Below, one piece after another: positions 25,030 through 38,100 of a stretch of 64,000 nucleotides of DNA. The stretch covers positions 4,490,777 to 4,554,776 of the forward strand of contig NW_024040596.1 of the NCBI RefSeq assembly GCF_014851395.1. Direction: 5' to 3'. Origin of the DNA: Micropterus salmoides (lineage: Eukaryota > Chordata > Actinopteri > Centrarchiformes > Centrarchidae). The number at the start of each line of letters is the position of its first letter. Positions within the stretch are counted from its first letter, which is position 1. Below the pieces are notes generated by a model, which searched no databases, had not been told where the DNA came from, and saw nothing but the letters and a program-made list of their open reading frames with translations. Position numbers and translations under genes: made by a program.

Positions 25030-28000
25030 TACTCAACCAAGTACAACACTGAAGTACAACTTACATATTACAATTATATTAATCCAGTTATTTATAATAG
25101 AGTACTTTTAAAGTGTGGTTACTTTTAATTGAATAAATTACTTCAATACTTCTTCCACCAGTGCTTGCAAGTAAAACTCACACACAAACACATGCAGATC
25201 TTTACTGTATCTAGGCCTGTCACGATAGCTACTTTTGATGGACAATATATTGTACCAGAAATAACTGCGATAAATTATATTATTGTCATTTTTAGACCAT
25301 GAACTGATTTTTTTATTCTCAAGAACATTCACACACTAGAATTGAAAAATAAATGAAATATTATAATCTCTGTTAATTATTACCAGCCTAATAAGTATGA
25401 ACCAAGGTGGAACTTTCTGGGCCATGTTGAACTAATTTCCGATTTCTGTTACAAACACTTGCTTTCTTACCGTCTGCACACTGTGTAACATTCTACTGTG
25501 AAAGATGACAACCTTAAAACTGGATTAAACAAATATTGAAGATTTAATGAGGGTGAGTTTTAAACTGTTTTGAGACCTGAAGCTTACTTTTCTCCTTAGA
25601 TTTTTATTGCAAAGCCTCAAGTAAGCCAAGCAGTTTGCCTTGCAATGGCCATCTGAACTATCTTTAGCCCCTGCTGGCAACTGAAGGGAAGTGCCTGACT
25701 TATCTTCACTGCTGTCATCGAGGCAGCCAGTATTTTTAGGGGACAGCAGCAGCTGCAAAAGCATTTAATGGTATTCCACGAACAATGACACTTGGGGTGC
25801 CTAACGTCTGAGCGACAGAGATTGGGGAACCACTCTGAAGTTGTTAAATGGGAAGTTGGTGTGGACACTGCAGATCTGTTTTCTATTCCTCCTACTCGAC
25901 ACAAGTCAATATAGATGCACTGGAGCAGAACTTGGGACCTTTGAGGAGAGCATGTGTCTAAATCTGAAGGAAACTTGGGACATTACTCAGACTTCAGGAG
26001 ACGAGTGGTCTTGCTTCTTACCTCGGGGAGAGATTGCAAGTGCGGAATGTATGTTGACGGTCGTTCCCCACGACTGAAGCGAGGTAGGTCATGTGAGGGG
26101 TACACAGCACAGCTTCACAGGGGGCAGAGGTCATTCCAATTAAATCAGACAAGTAAACACAGGGGTTAATCTCCTCTCTTAAAACCTCCGGAGGGAATAT
26201 TGAAGACTTTAATTTAAACGCAATGTTCAAATGTCCTGCTATGTGAACATGAGATTTTAATGAATATAAACACAGAATTATATCAAATAATATATCAAAC
26301 TGTTCAACAAATTTTCCATCAAGATTTAGTTCATCTGTTGAAAAAAAGAATTCAACTTTGTTGTCATGTTAACCTTTGTCTTTTACATCAATATTTAGAT
26401 CAATTCATTTTTACCTACAATGTTTAGGTTTAGCAGCAAAAAACATAATTTAAAAGCTTGATTTCCCTTTTAGTTGGAATGCGTCTCACATAAGGATTGA
26501 CAATACTTTGAAAGGTATGAAAAGAATATGAGACAGGATTATTCAGTATTTGTGAAAGTTTTTTTTGTATTTGCACAACATTTTAATACGATTATTATCA
26601 TTCATATATATTTTTGCAAAATATATAATTCTAAATAAATAATGTAATATTATGATGGACAACTAGGTGACTTCTAAAACTCTTTCCTGAGATTATTGTC
26701 TTCAAGTCCTGAAACTTTTCTTTCCTGTAGCCAAGAGGACTAAGTTGCAACACTCCCAAACTTTCATTTATATAAGTTTACTGATTAATCTTTTCTTTGA
26801 AGTTTAAAAGCTCATCCGGGAAAAGTTTTAGCAAAGGATTAGATTACACAAATGGTCAATGGAGAGCATAATTTTCAGCGGGTAGTTCAAACAAACTGTT
26901 TGGGATTGCCTAACTGATTTATTTATGAATTTGACATAAAAATAATTTGACAGTGACATTTAAAGAAAGAATATCCCAACAGAGCTGCCAACAAAGGGTG
27001 TGATGGAGGCTCAGCATATTTTGACTGCAAGGTCTCTTGGGTGGGCAGACCGTGATTTGGGCCTGTGTTTGTGTGAGCACGCGGGTTTCAGAGGCTTCTT
27101 TGTGATACCTGACACACACTCCCTCACAGGTCTTTATTTAGGGTGTACTATATTAAGCACTTTCCCATTGAAATACAGCACCAGCTGTACTGGCGTGTGT
27201 TGTGGCTGCTCTTGCACTAGGACAAGGCTGTTCCCCCTCGCCCGTGTTTTTCTCTCACGCAGACAGATCTAATTCAATTAGCCCTAATAATCATACCTTC
27301 CGTTTGTGATGAAACACATGCACTTAAAAGGGGCGGAGGCTGAGTGTTTGAATGACAGATGTTTTATTTTCCATTCCAAAACACAAGAGTGAATTTCCTT
27401 GTTACAGGCTGAAAGTATCGTCTTATAACATTTACAAACTGAATTATTTGGCTGAAATCTTACAAAAAATTAAAATTTCATGTTCAAACATTATCTAAAA
27501 CACACAAGTTCTTTGATATTAAAAGGTGCAATGAGTAAAATATGGCCAGAATTTCACCTCCAAAAATGAACCAACATGATCAACAGAATGTGAAGAAGTA
27601 CAGTTCTGATTCGTGCCAAAGACGTCTATGTGTTGTGTTGCTGAGAAATGAGCATGCTAAGCAGTTAGCCCCGGCCGCCCTGTGTTGTAATACCACTTGT
27701 GCCTCGAGAAGCAATAGTGAGTCACTGTAGCTTCCAGGCTGCCCTCAGTCCAACATGAGAGGATGAAGAAGTAGAGCCCTTTGCGCAAGGTTAGCTCTTG
27801 ATGCTGCTGCATGAGCTGCTCTCCCTCACTCGCTCTCCTCGACCTCTCGTTCCTCCGCTACCTCTACTTTTTTTGTCTCCTGCCATCGCTCGACCTTCCC
27901 TGTCTCTGACTGGGCAGACCGAGTGTGAAATTGGGTGGGAGGAGGTAAAATGCTGCTTCCCATTAGTTTGGAGCATTTGGCCAGGAATAAGACACAGTAC

Positions 28001-28031
28001 CTTTAAAGTAATTCATTCATTTCTTTTTCAG
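25030..28031. other. obsl1 upstream region, no exon resolved
   Basis: AT-rich, with a possible repeat fragment near 25030-25170 (ACTTCTTCCACCAGTG end). A pyrimidine/CpG-containing stretch at 27660-27900 could hold the obsl1 promoter or an untranslated first exon, but no start site can be fixed from the sequence. It may also contain repeat sequence beginning at about 27520 (AAAAGGTGCAATGAGTAAAA). Confidence 0.35.
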
Positions 28032-28134
28032 AAATTTGCAGTGCACAAGTTGGACTGTCTTTCCCCAGTGAATAACTGCTACCTCTTACTCTCCTGGGCT
28101 TCTTAAGTGAGGTGAGGCTGACAAAGAAGCAGAA
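28032..28134 (+). other. obsl1: probable obsl1 5' UTR segment with acceptor
   Basis: A strong pyrimidine tract and AG (TTCATTTCTTTTTCAG, ending 28031) precede 103 bases that contain no ATG before the start codon at 28135. This suggests at least one untranslated exon further upstream. The context of the start codon (AGAAATGG) has A at -3 and G at +4. Confidence 0.5.
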
Positions 28135-29148
28135 ATGGATGTGTTTGGTGGTGCACCACGTTTTTTGGCCTATCCAAGACCTGTGATGGTACAAAGCGGA
28201 ACTGATGCAGTCCTAAAGTGTCAAATTGGCGGGGATCCAAGACCTGCAGTTATCTGGGAGCGAAACAATGAAAAGATCGACCCACAGGGACGATATAGGG
28301 TGTTTGAGGATGGAAATGTTTACAATCTGATCATTTCAGCTGTGACCACAGAGGATAGTGGCCAGTACATATGCAAAGCAAAGAACAGCATTGGGGAAAC
28401 ATATGCAGCAGCCACACTGAAGGTGGAAGGTGAGGCACAAGAAATGGAGTTACGAGAGGAAAATAAGCCACGATTCCTCATCAAGCCCCTCTCCACTCGC
28501 GTTGGCCGTGGGGATGATGCTGTCTTCTCTTGTAAGCTCTGGGGAAACCCACGACCAGAGGTTGTCTGGGAAAAGGATGGCAGGAAACTCAATGAAATAT
28601 TTGAAAGCACACATTTCAGTGTGGCTACCAGGACGGTGGATGGTTCCAGCTCAAGATTTTTAAGACTCGTGCGCCAGATGGTGGTGTATATACATGCAAA
28701 GCCAGGAATGAGTTCGGGGAAGCATTGGCAGGAGCAGTGTTGCTCGTTGATGCAGGCCCAGGACATGAGGAAGAAGGAAATCGTAATGGCTACACAAATG
28801 GTCACTGGAAAGCCCAACAGGGAAAACAGAGGACCGGAAGGCAAGTGCAAAACCGGCTCAAAGACGACACCATGACCAAGTCAACTAAAGTGAAAATTTT
28901 TGCCGTGACAGAGGGTAAACATGCCAAATTCCGCTGCTTTGTGACTGGGAAACCCAAACCAGAAATAATTTGGAGGAAAGATGGCAGGCTGATACTGTCC
29001 GGAAGGCGTTATTTGTTATATGAGGACAGAGAAGGATACTTCACACTTAAAGTTCTGTACTGTAAGCAGAAGGATAACGGAGTTTATGTTTGTGCTGCAT
29101 CAAATACTGCAGGGCAAACCCTCAGTGCCGTACACCTCTCCGTAAAAG
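28135..29148 (+). CDS. obsl1: obsl1 exon 1: Ig1, Ig2, Ig3 (with a frameshift)
   Basis: Starts MDVFGGAPRFLAYPRPVMVQ. Ig1 covers about residues 7-99 (KCQIGG, VIWERN, SGQYICKAKN) and Ig2 about 109-205 (SCKLWGNPRPEVVWEKDG). Ig3 covers about 237-338 and is the most OBSL1-diagnostic part. The frame breaks at about 28621-28623. Reading frame 1 up to HFSV and then the third frame gives GYQDGGWFQLKIFKT and VYTCKARNEFGEALAG, so a single G seems to be missing from a GTGGGC. With that base the exon ends in phase 1 like all the others. The donor is AAAG followed by GTAAGT. Confidence 0.93.
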
Positions 29149-32100
29149 GTAAGTCAAGATCATTTTCAGTGTTTTCAGAGTTTTAATTTTGTGAAAATGT
29201 TAAGACATTTTGGTGCAGTTTAAAGAGTAAATGCAGACACAATTGCAGCCTGTGATACTTTTTTCAGTCAGTAAAGGAGTGAGTGAGTGAGTGTGTGGAG
29301 TGTTCTTGGATCAGATTTCTATCCATTTGATGCTAAGATGATGTCAGGGAGATATCATCCAAGAGGTACTCTTAGATCATTTATTGGGGTAGGGCCAGAC
29401 AAAGGGGGCAAAATAAAAAAGTTAAACATTTTATGGCGACATTATGATGCTTTAGAATGCTTTTTTTTCTCCATGATAATATTGTTAATATAGTATTGTT
29501 CTGTTCCAATCTGATCTATCTTCCAAAAACCACAATAAAACTATATACCTGAGCACTACAATAATGAATCTCATTCTTAAAGATAGAAGACAGTGACATT
29601 GCTTTTACAAAGCAATGAACAGCACAAACTGTACAATAGCACACTAATGCTTATTCACAGAACTCATTCAAGTAAATTTCAGGTATATGATTTTGTATCA
29701 TCAGTCACTGAATCCATTAAAGGGCAGACCAGTTGGCCATTGAGCTGCAAATATAATTAGTGATTAAATAATTTGACACCAGCTGTATAAAAAGCAATTC
29801 AACCCCGGGTCCACTGGAGGATTAATGAAATGTATTAATGATCTGAAATTCAACCCGAGAGATATCTAAACAGGCAAAGTTCATCAGCTTGAGATGGATT
29901 CCGACAGCAGTATGATGTCTGCAAAGTCACTTAGCTTGTGAAAGGTCTAGGGGGGCATCCATGTGATCGAAATCTTTGGGAAGGGGATCGTATTTCTCAC
30001 ATGGACCAGAGAAGTCCAAACTCATGGCACCAACAGAAAGTACTGTGCTGTGTTGAATGAAAATTTAAGCATGATTAATGATCAGTGGATATATTTAAAG
30101 GCAATTTAATTAGTCGATCATGAATGTATTTCATCCGTTGTCTGTGTGTTTAATTGGACTTGTTAAAAGATTAGTAAGATAAAGAAATGAATAGCTTTGC
30201 ACACGGACTACTAAATACGGTCCACATTCTTTTGTTTACAACTGTCTGGTTTGGTCTGATGGTGTCTGTTACAAACAGTTTATTTCCTCTCTAACACCCT
30301 GATGTGTTAATGACCTTTCCATTCCTCAACTAAATAAGCCACTTGTCTCATGATTTTGCTGATCTTGTTTGCTTCACTGGAATTTACAGTGTGTATGACA
30401 AGGACATAGATGATGTGATGTGCGAGTTTTCTCAGGGTCGCTTGCCCAAAGAATTTATGTTGACCAAGTAACACCACTGCCAATTGATAGACAGAAGTTA
30501 ACATAAATATATTAAGATCATTTTTAACTACATTAGGAGACGTGATTTTGGTTTAATCAAACTGGTGTTCTTCCTCCTCCTTGGTTCCAGAGCCGCCTGT
30601 GCGGTTCAAGCAGCCTCTTATTGATCTAGAAGTATGGGAACGAGATTTGGCTGTTCTCGAGTGTGAAGTTCCAGAGGACTCTGTTCCCATCACATGGTAT
30701 CTGGAGGATAGACGATTGCAGCCAGGGGCCAAATATGGAATGGAGGAGTGGGGAACAAAACGGCGACTAACTATCCGTGACATTGGAGTTGACGATGATG
30801 GGATTTACCTCTGCGAGATGCCCGATGGGGGGAGAAGCATTGCAGAGGTAGCTGTGAAAGGTAAATCAGGATGGAGTAATAAAATAGCCTTCTTTGAAAA
30901 GCATAATAAAAATGCAAAAGCACGTGCAAACGGATTCACATGATAACACAACAGCATGGTTTCACATACAGACTATTTGGAATCTTTTCTATAATTTTAG
31001 AGTTTAGAGTTAAATTTATGCTTGAGATTATCAACATCAAAGTTGATCTAACTGTGACAACCCTTACCCTTTATTTGTTTCTTTCCCTTCTGTCATGTTG
31101 AAACACATGCTTGGCCAAAATTGTATGACCAATACGTGCACTACCATGTTGTTATACCATTTCCCTTTTCTCACCTCTTTTGAGAAATTTGGCATTTGAG
31201 AGACAAGGTAAATACTTGAACATAAAGTCAGATGTCTCAATTTTTGTCAGTAATTTGACTTGAGTAGAAAAACCATAGATAACACCACACACAAGGAATA
31301 CCACACAAAGTGCTTTCCTTTGGCCAGCTGGAAAAGCTTCAATCAAGGTAGCAAGAAATAGTATTGTTGCTTGTTTTGATTCAAAAGTACTAGTCCATTA
31401 TGAGTCTGACCTTCCAAGAAAAACAACAGCATCAGTTGTTAATGAAATTCCAAAATTTACTTATTAATTAGCACTAAAGGAAGAAAGTAAGTTGTTATAG
31501 AGCCACAAAGTCTATAAAGGTAGGAGGTGGAAGTGGTTGGACGGGTCAACAAAGCATTGGACTTTGACATGGGAGACCACTGTTTAAAAAATGACAACAA
31601 CTGCATCCTAGCCTTAATACAGTGGCTATTTTAACCAAATGATCTTTCCCTATACCAAATTAGTGTTGTCTGCGCTTAACCAAACCTAAAACCACTTTAG
31701 GAAGGCACTAACAAATGATGTTAGATAGGGGGTGTCAATCAGAAAACATTTATATCTGTTGGTGTGAATTTACAGAAGACATTTTGTTGCTTCATTTGTA
31801 GAACATTAGGTAATCAATATCTTTGTCCTGTTGATGTGCTGAGTCACTTACTGTCAAAGTGTTGTCTTTGCAGGGACAATTTTGCGGAAGCTTCCAAGAA
31901 AAGTGGATGTATTGGAAGGTGAAAATGCTGCCTTTTGTGTTGAAGTGGAGAAAGAGGAAATGGACATACATTGGTACAAAGATGGCATAGAGCTGCGTGA
32001 AACCCATCAGACCATCCTAAAGTCCTTTGGGAGAACTCACATCCTGGTTTTTGTTAATACAATGCCCCAAGACTCTGGCCTTGTAATTTTCCTTGTAGGC

Positions 32101-35100
32101 AGATCCAAGACTTCCTCTCAGCTGAGAGTGAAAGGTAAGGTCCCTCATCTGTAAATTATAGCATCCCAAATGCAAAAACATTGCATGCATCAGATTTTCC
32201 AATCCTAAGGGATGAATGCATGATGGGCTTCTCCTGTTTCAGCGGCCAGACACTGTCCTCCCAGTTGTCCAGTGGGTGTGCAGATCAACACAGAGCGGGC
32301 TAATGCTGCTCTTCTTTCATGGGTTCCTGCTCAGGACTCGCGAAAGAACCCTCCATCTGGATATGTGCTTGAGCGACAAGAAGTGGGCACTGGCTCACAG
32401 GAGTGGCTACAGTGCCTGACCACTGATTCCGCAACTTCTGTGGAGATCCTTGGTGACAGCGTACCATGTGAAGCTGATTATCGATTTCGAATTTGCAGTG
32501 TCAACAAATACGGAAAGAGCAACAATGTTGAGTTCCCTAGAGCTGTTCATTTGGGTAAGTTCAGTTACGCTAAAACAAATGTGCTAAATCAATTATGCCA
32601 TGATGTTTTTTTCTTAATCAATGAAATCACAACATGGTTGGCGATATTCTTGCTAAATCATGTATAAACTTTTTTTTTTCCAGTTCCAGTTGCCAGAATA
32701 CAAGCTCCCTTACAGGATGCCTTAGTGCCAGAGGGGCAAGATGCCCTCTTCTCTATTGAACTCTCTGCTTCAGTTATTGGTACATGGTTCTTAAATGGTA
32801 CTCAACTTCAGGATGATGAACGTTATTCCATGCGTCGGTCACGAACACACCAATCTCTTCGCATTCGCGGAGTACGTGATACAGACAATGGAGCTGAGAT
32901 CACATTTATTGCCTATGGCATCCGGGATTCTGCAGCACTGTACATTCAAGGTATGTATTGGTCACTGTCATCGTTTGCTGGGTACTTAACTTGGTCGGCC
33001 TAAGATTCATTGTGTTTTTTGTATGTTTGTTGTGTTTTAAATGCAATGCAAGATGGCACCGATGCACTGAAGCCCTTCAGGTCATTCTTCTATGTGTTGT
33101 AAAAGATTCTCGTTGTTTTTCTGAAATTTGCAGCTCCTCTTGTCAAGTTTTCATCACTGTCAGAGATGGATCGAAACAAATTTGTAGAAATTGGGAACCC
33201 CATTGTTCTCTACTGCGAGCTGTCAGACCCTGCAGCTCCAGTGCACTGGTACAAGAACGGGGTGGAATTACAAACAGTGGATGGTCTTCATATCCAATCA
33301 GAGGGTACCATGAGAAGAATTGTCATCCAATCAGCAGAATTCTCGCATTCAGGAGTGTATTGCTGTGATGCCATTGATGACGTCATCAGGTTCAATGTGG
33401 AAGTAGAGGGTGAGTGGAGAGAGTTTCTTACAATACTTGTGCCTTTCACAGAGACTAACCATCTTTGTCACTTTTTACACCTCTTATCTTTTATTCTTGC
33501 ATTTTATTTAAAATGCATTTAGTCTTCTCTTAAAGTCTTTCTTATCAAATCATTTTACATTTACAAGTTAACAATCCATTAAACTATCTAAATATCCATA
33601 GCCCCACCTGTGAAGTTTTCAGCAATTCCAGATGCTGAGAGGAACAAAACCATCCACACAGGCTACCCCATTGTTTTACAATGTGAGCTCTCAGATCCTT
33701 CTGCTCAGGTGAACTGGTACAAAGATGGGTCAAAGCTCCATCCTCAAACTGGAGTAGATATTCTAACTGACGGCTTGGCGAGAAAACTGATTGTCCATTC
33801 AGCAGAATTTTTCCACTCTGGGTTATACTGCTGCAAGACAAAGGGTGACACCATCACGTTCAGTGTGGACATCAAAGGTGATTTGTTTGACCTTAAACGG
33901 TGTGAAACATTAACAAGCTCCTCCTCAGCAAAGCAACTAACTCTGATGACACTTTTGTATGTTGTTTGTTGCCTTTCATCTTAGCACTCATTAAAAGTGC
34001 TAGCTGTCACATATTCTTTGACTGCAATACAGCATGTTAGTAATTTAGTTATCAGTAAATAGATTTCATGAATAATCTTGAATCTTGAATGAGGTTGATT
34101 TAAGGTTGACATAAGATCTAAACATATCTATAGCTCCACCTGTGAGGTTCTCAGCAATTCCTGAAGAAATGAGGACGAAGTCGATCGAAGCAGGCCAACC
34201 TATTGTACTCCAGTGTTTGGTGTCAGATCCTGAGGCCCACGTTTGCTGGTACAAGGATGTAATGCAGCTCATTTCAAACTCTGGATTAGAAATCCTCTCA
34301 GAGGGCAACACAAGGACTTTAATTGTTCAGTCTGCAGAGCTGTCCCACTCTGGTGTGTACAGATGTACCACACAGGATGATACCATGGAGTTTCAAGTGG
34401 AGATCAAAGGTGAATTTACACTTTTTATCTTGTGCGTTCATATTGTAACCCCACCTCCTCTTTCTAGATGCCACTAATAAATCCCTGCTTCTACTGTATG
34501 TGGTTTGAAGGACTGCTACATGCACATAACTCTAAAGAACTGTTAACGCACTAAGTAATTGTTATTTATAATCTTTTGTTTTGTGACTGCTTCCTGAATT
34601 GAAAGTCTCTAGCACCCTTTTCATTTTTGCTCAGCAGTCAAATGTTTGCAAGGTGTCCATTTCCACAGTCTTGATTTTATTTAGCTGTCCTGAATTCCCA
34701 ATGCTAGCTATACCAGTGACGTACTCTACTGTCTTTGACGTTGAGAGAACCAAGTCAATTGAAGCGGGCAAACATTTGGAGCTGGAATGTGAGGTTGCAG
34801 ACTCCACTGTGCCTGTCTGCTGGTATAAAGATGGTGTAAAGCTCTTCCCACAGAATGGTTGGGATATACAGAGTAATGGCACGTTGAGGAGGCTCGTTAT
34901 CCCATCTGCTGAGTTCTTGCACTCAGGGCTATACAGCTGTGAAACCTCTGCTGACACTATCCACTTCACTGTGGATATCAAAGGTGATTTTCTTTTAATT
35001 TTTGAATCTTAAAGCAAATCCTAGCGCTTTCTGGAGACTAGATACGACTAACATTTACAACGTGCATATCCGTCTGTCTGTGTTCATGTGGTGTTTTGTG

Positions 35101-38100
35101 TGAAGATGTTGTGAACTGCTTCTTAAATCATGGTAAAATTAATCTCTACTGACAAAATGAAAATGTCTATGTAGGCTAATCCTTGAAAATGTGAGTTTCT
35201 CTACTTGAATTTGATCATACGACAGATTAATTCCCCGTTTGAGAGAGTTGAACCATTAAGCCCTTTCTTAACCAGAGTATGAACTTGCACTATTAAGTCC
35301 GCAATTATAATATGAATCATCATCTTTAGCTCCAACGTTGTCGCCCTCACCAGAGGTTGTGGAGACGCAGTCACTTGAAGCAACCTGCCCAACCCAACCA
35401 ACATGTGAAACCTCAGACCCTGCTTTCCAGGTGTCATGGCAGAGGGATAAACAACATGGTTCTAATAGAGAGCATGATTTTGAAATGGGAGGCATCAAGG
35501 AGACCCTTGTCATTGAACCAACTCATCCTTCAAACTCTGGAGCATACTATTGTGCAACAGCAGATGATGTTGCCAAATTAATAGTAAAAAACCAAGGTGA
35601 TTTTTTTTTTTTGTAAATGTGTTTTCTGTTTTAGTTATGACTAACTCTTTATGTAGCTTTTAGTTTGTCTTCTTATCTGTTGTGACAATGCAGAGCTAAT
35701 ATCTGTGACATTTTTGACAATATCTCTTTCAAGTCAGTTGTTCTAAAATGTGGGGTAAAATAGGGTATGTACACTGAAATTATCCCCCAATGATTGTCTG
35801 TAGTGCCATCTCCGACATATCTGCTTGGTCCTGATGTTGAGAAGCCCGAGTCTGCTGAAGCGCACTGTCCAATTGTTCAACAATTTGAGATTTCAGATCC
35901 AATTGCCAAAGCCTGTTGGTACAAAGATGGAACCCAGATCTACCCAAAAAGGGAAGCTGACTGTGAATCACAGAGCAGCAGCCAAGCCTTCTCCTTCCAG
36001 TCTCATGACTTGTCTGGTGACGGCAGGCTTGGCTGTGAAACATCTGGTGATGCACAGTTAAATGTGGACATGAAAGGTGGTGTTCCACATTGTACATGCA
36101 CAATTAAGAAGCAAGTCTTTAGTTACATATGTGAAGCTATCACCCAGCTCATTGTTTTCTTTTTGGCTTTGTCCAAACAGCAGAGCAGTGTCACTATGGT
36201 GACGAGATTGGTGAGATAGCTGATGCATCTGCCCAATACACTGTGGATGTCAAAGGTGATTTGATATATTTCAACATCAGTCATCCATGTTAACCCAGCA
36301 CCTTCATGCCACTAACAACAGTGGTGTATTTTACTGTTAGCGCAATCATCTGAGACATCTTTTTTTTTTGTTATATTCAGTCCTGGTCTCATGTCATTTC
36401 CTGCAGTGTTTGGCTCATAAACATGTGGTTGTTTAGTAGCTGATCTTCATACTAACATATATGTTGTGTTTGTCATTTAATTCTTCATTTTAACGGCCAT
36501 CTTTGCTTGAAACAAGCAGCTAACAACTCTTAAAGTTCATCTTAAATCTTATTCATCACCAGATCCTCTCATTCACATTGCTGCCCTGAACCTCTCCCCG
36601 TTGCAATGACAATGCACTCTTATCAAAGGGAAGACAAATCATGTACTTTTTAGGGTTTTAAGATGTTAGTGTACATATTGATGGTACACAGTATTAGGAG
36701 TCAGTTGAAGGGGGAAATATACAAACTCAATCTCAGACCAAACCTGGTCGATCTTCTTGTTTGTCTTTGCAATGAATTATCTCATAACTCCATGCTAACC
36801 CACACTGATGTAAAATTCTGTTATGAGAAGAAGTATTGAGACCATCAACCACTGAAAACCTTTCTCTGTGTACATCACAATGCTTATAGCTACATCGCCA
36901 AGGCTCTCTTCTGACCAAGAGAAGAAGAAGTCCACTGAAGGGGCTTATCCTGTAGAAGTTGACTGCAAGTCCTCAAAATGCAATTCTGGCATCTTCTGTG
37001 GCAAGAGAAGAGATCTACAGACATATGAACAACATTCCAGGCAAATGGCAACTTCTCAATCAAGAAATGAATATATGACTGACTGGATTACAACTAAAAA
37101 GCTAAAGGAGCTCTACAATAATCAACAAACAATAAATGCTCAAGCTCCAGTTCACTGTAGCTCTATAAATCCAAAAATGTTGCAATCTGACACACACCAT
37201 CAGCCCACAGTGTCACAAGGTGAGGAATTCATTTACGATATAGAGCATGCAGAAGCCTCCTCTGAAGAGCTTGATTGTACCCTGGGGACAGCTGTCCAGA
37301 CAGATGAGTTTTGTAATGTTCTACAAACTGCAACTGTTGAATCAGAGGAATCTACTCTCAAGACTCTGACTGTCCAATCAGAAGAGCTACATGGCTCAAT
37401 ACAGATGCCGACTGTCCACTCAGAGCTAAGTAACCCCCTACAGATGTCAACTGTCCAGTCAGAGCATCTTACTAACCACTTGCAGATTTCAGCAGTCAAA
37501 TCAGATACGTTCTGTAACTCCTCACATACAGCAACTGTCCAATCAGAGGAGCCCTTTACATCCTTATATACTGCAACTGTTCAATCAGAGGAGCCTTTTA
37601 AATCCTTACAGACTGCAATTATCAAATCAGAGGAGCCCTTTACATCCTTATATACTGCAATTATCAAATCAGAGGAGCCCTTTACATCCTTATATACTGC
37701 AACTGTTCAATCAGAGGAGCCTTTTAAAGCCTTACAGACTGCAATTATCAAATCAGAGGAGCCCTTTACATCCTTATATACTGCAACTGTTCAATCAGAG
37801 GAGCCTTTTAAAGCCTTACAGACTGCAATTGTCCAACCAGAGGAGCTCTGTAGCTCTATGCCAGCTGCCCTGTTAGGGAAGCTTCTTGACTGCTTACAAA
37901 CTGCAACTGACCAAACAGAGGAGTTAAACACACCCCTACAGACCGCAACTGTCCAGTTAGAGAAGCTTGGTGACTTAAATAACACTGCATCCCTTCAAAC
38001 ATTGGACTTGTATAACTCTAAAGAGGCAGAAACTCTCTCAGGGGAACCGTGCAACTTGCAACAGTCTGCATGTGTGAGATTGGATGACTTCTATCACACA

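Noticed and set aside
28320..28850. 176-codon minus-strand open frame
   Set aside because: It is antisense to the Ig-coding first exon of obsl1, and its composition simply mirrors that exon.
32958..33368. 136-codon plus-strand open frame
   Set aside because: It runs through the exon 5 donor and intron 5 in a frame different from the Ig exon.
36868..36889. ATG at 36868 as the start of a separate 500-residue gene
   Set aside because: The acceptor AG at 36888-36889 and the Ig-like sequence that follows show it to be an internal exon. The stop after 38353 lies beyond a standard donor.
37528..37863. CRISPR-like array
   Set aside because: Contiguous coding tandem repeats without spacers, in a eukaryotic exon.
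37233..37985. Minus-strand open frames over the giant exon
   Set aside because: They arise because the 42-base repeat is a multiple of three and lacks stops on the other strand. There are no splice or start signals, and the plus frame has Ig-like ends and correct phases.
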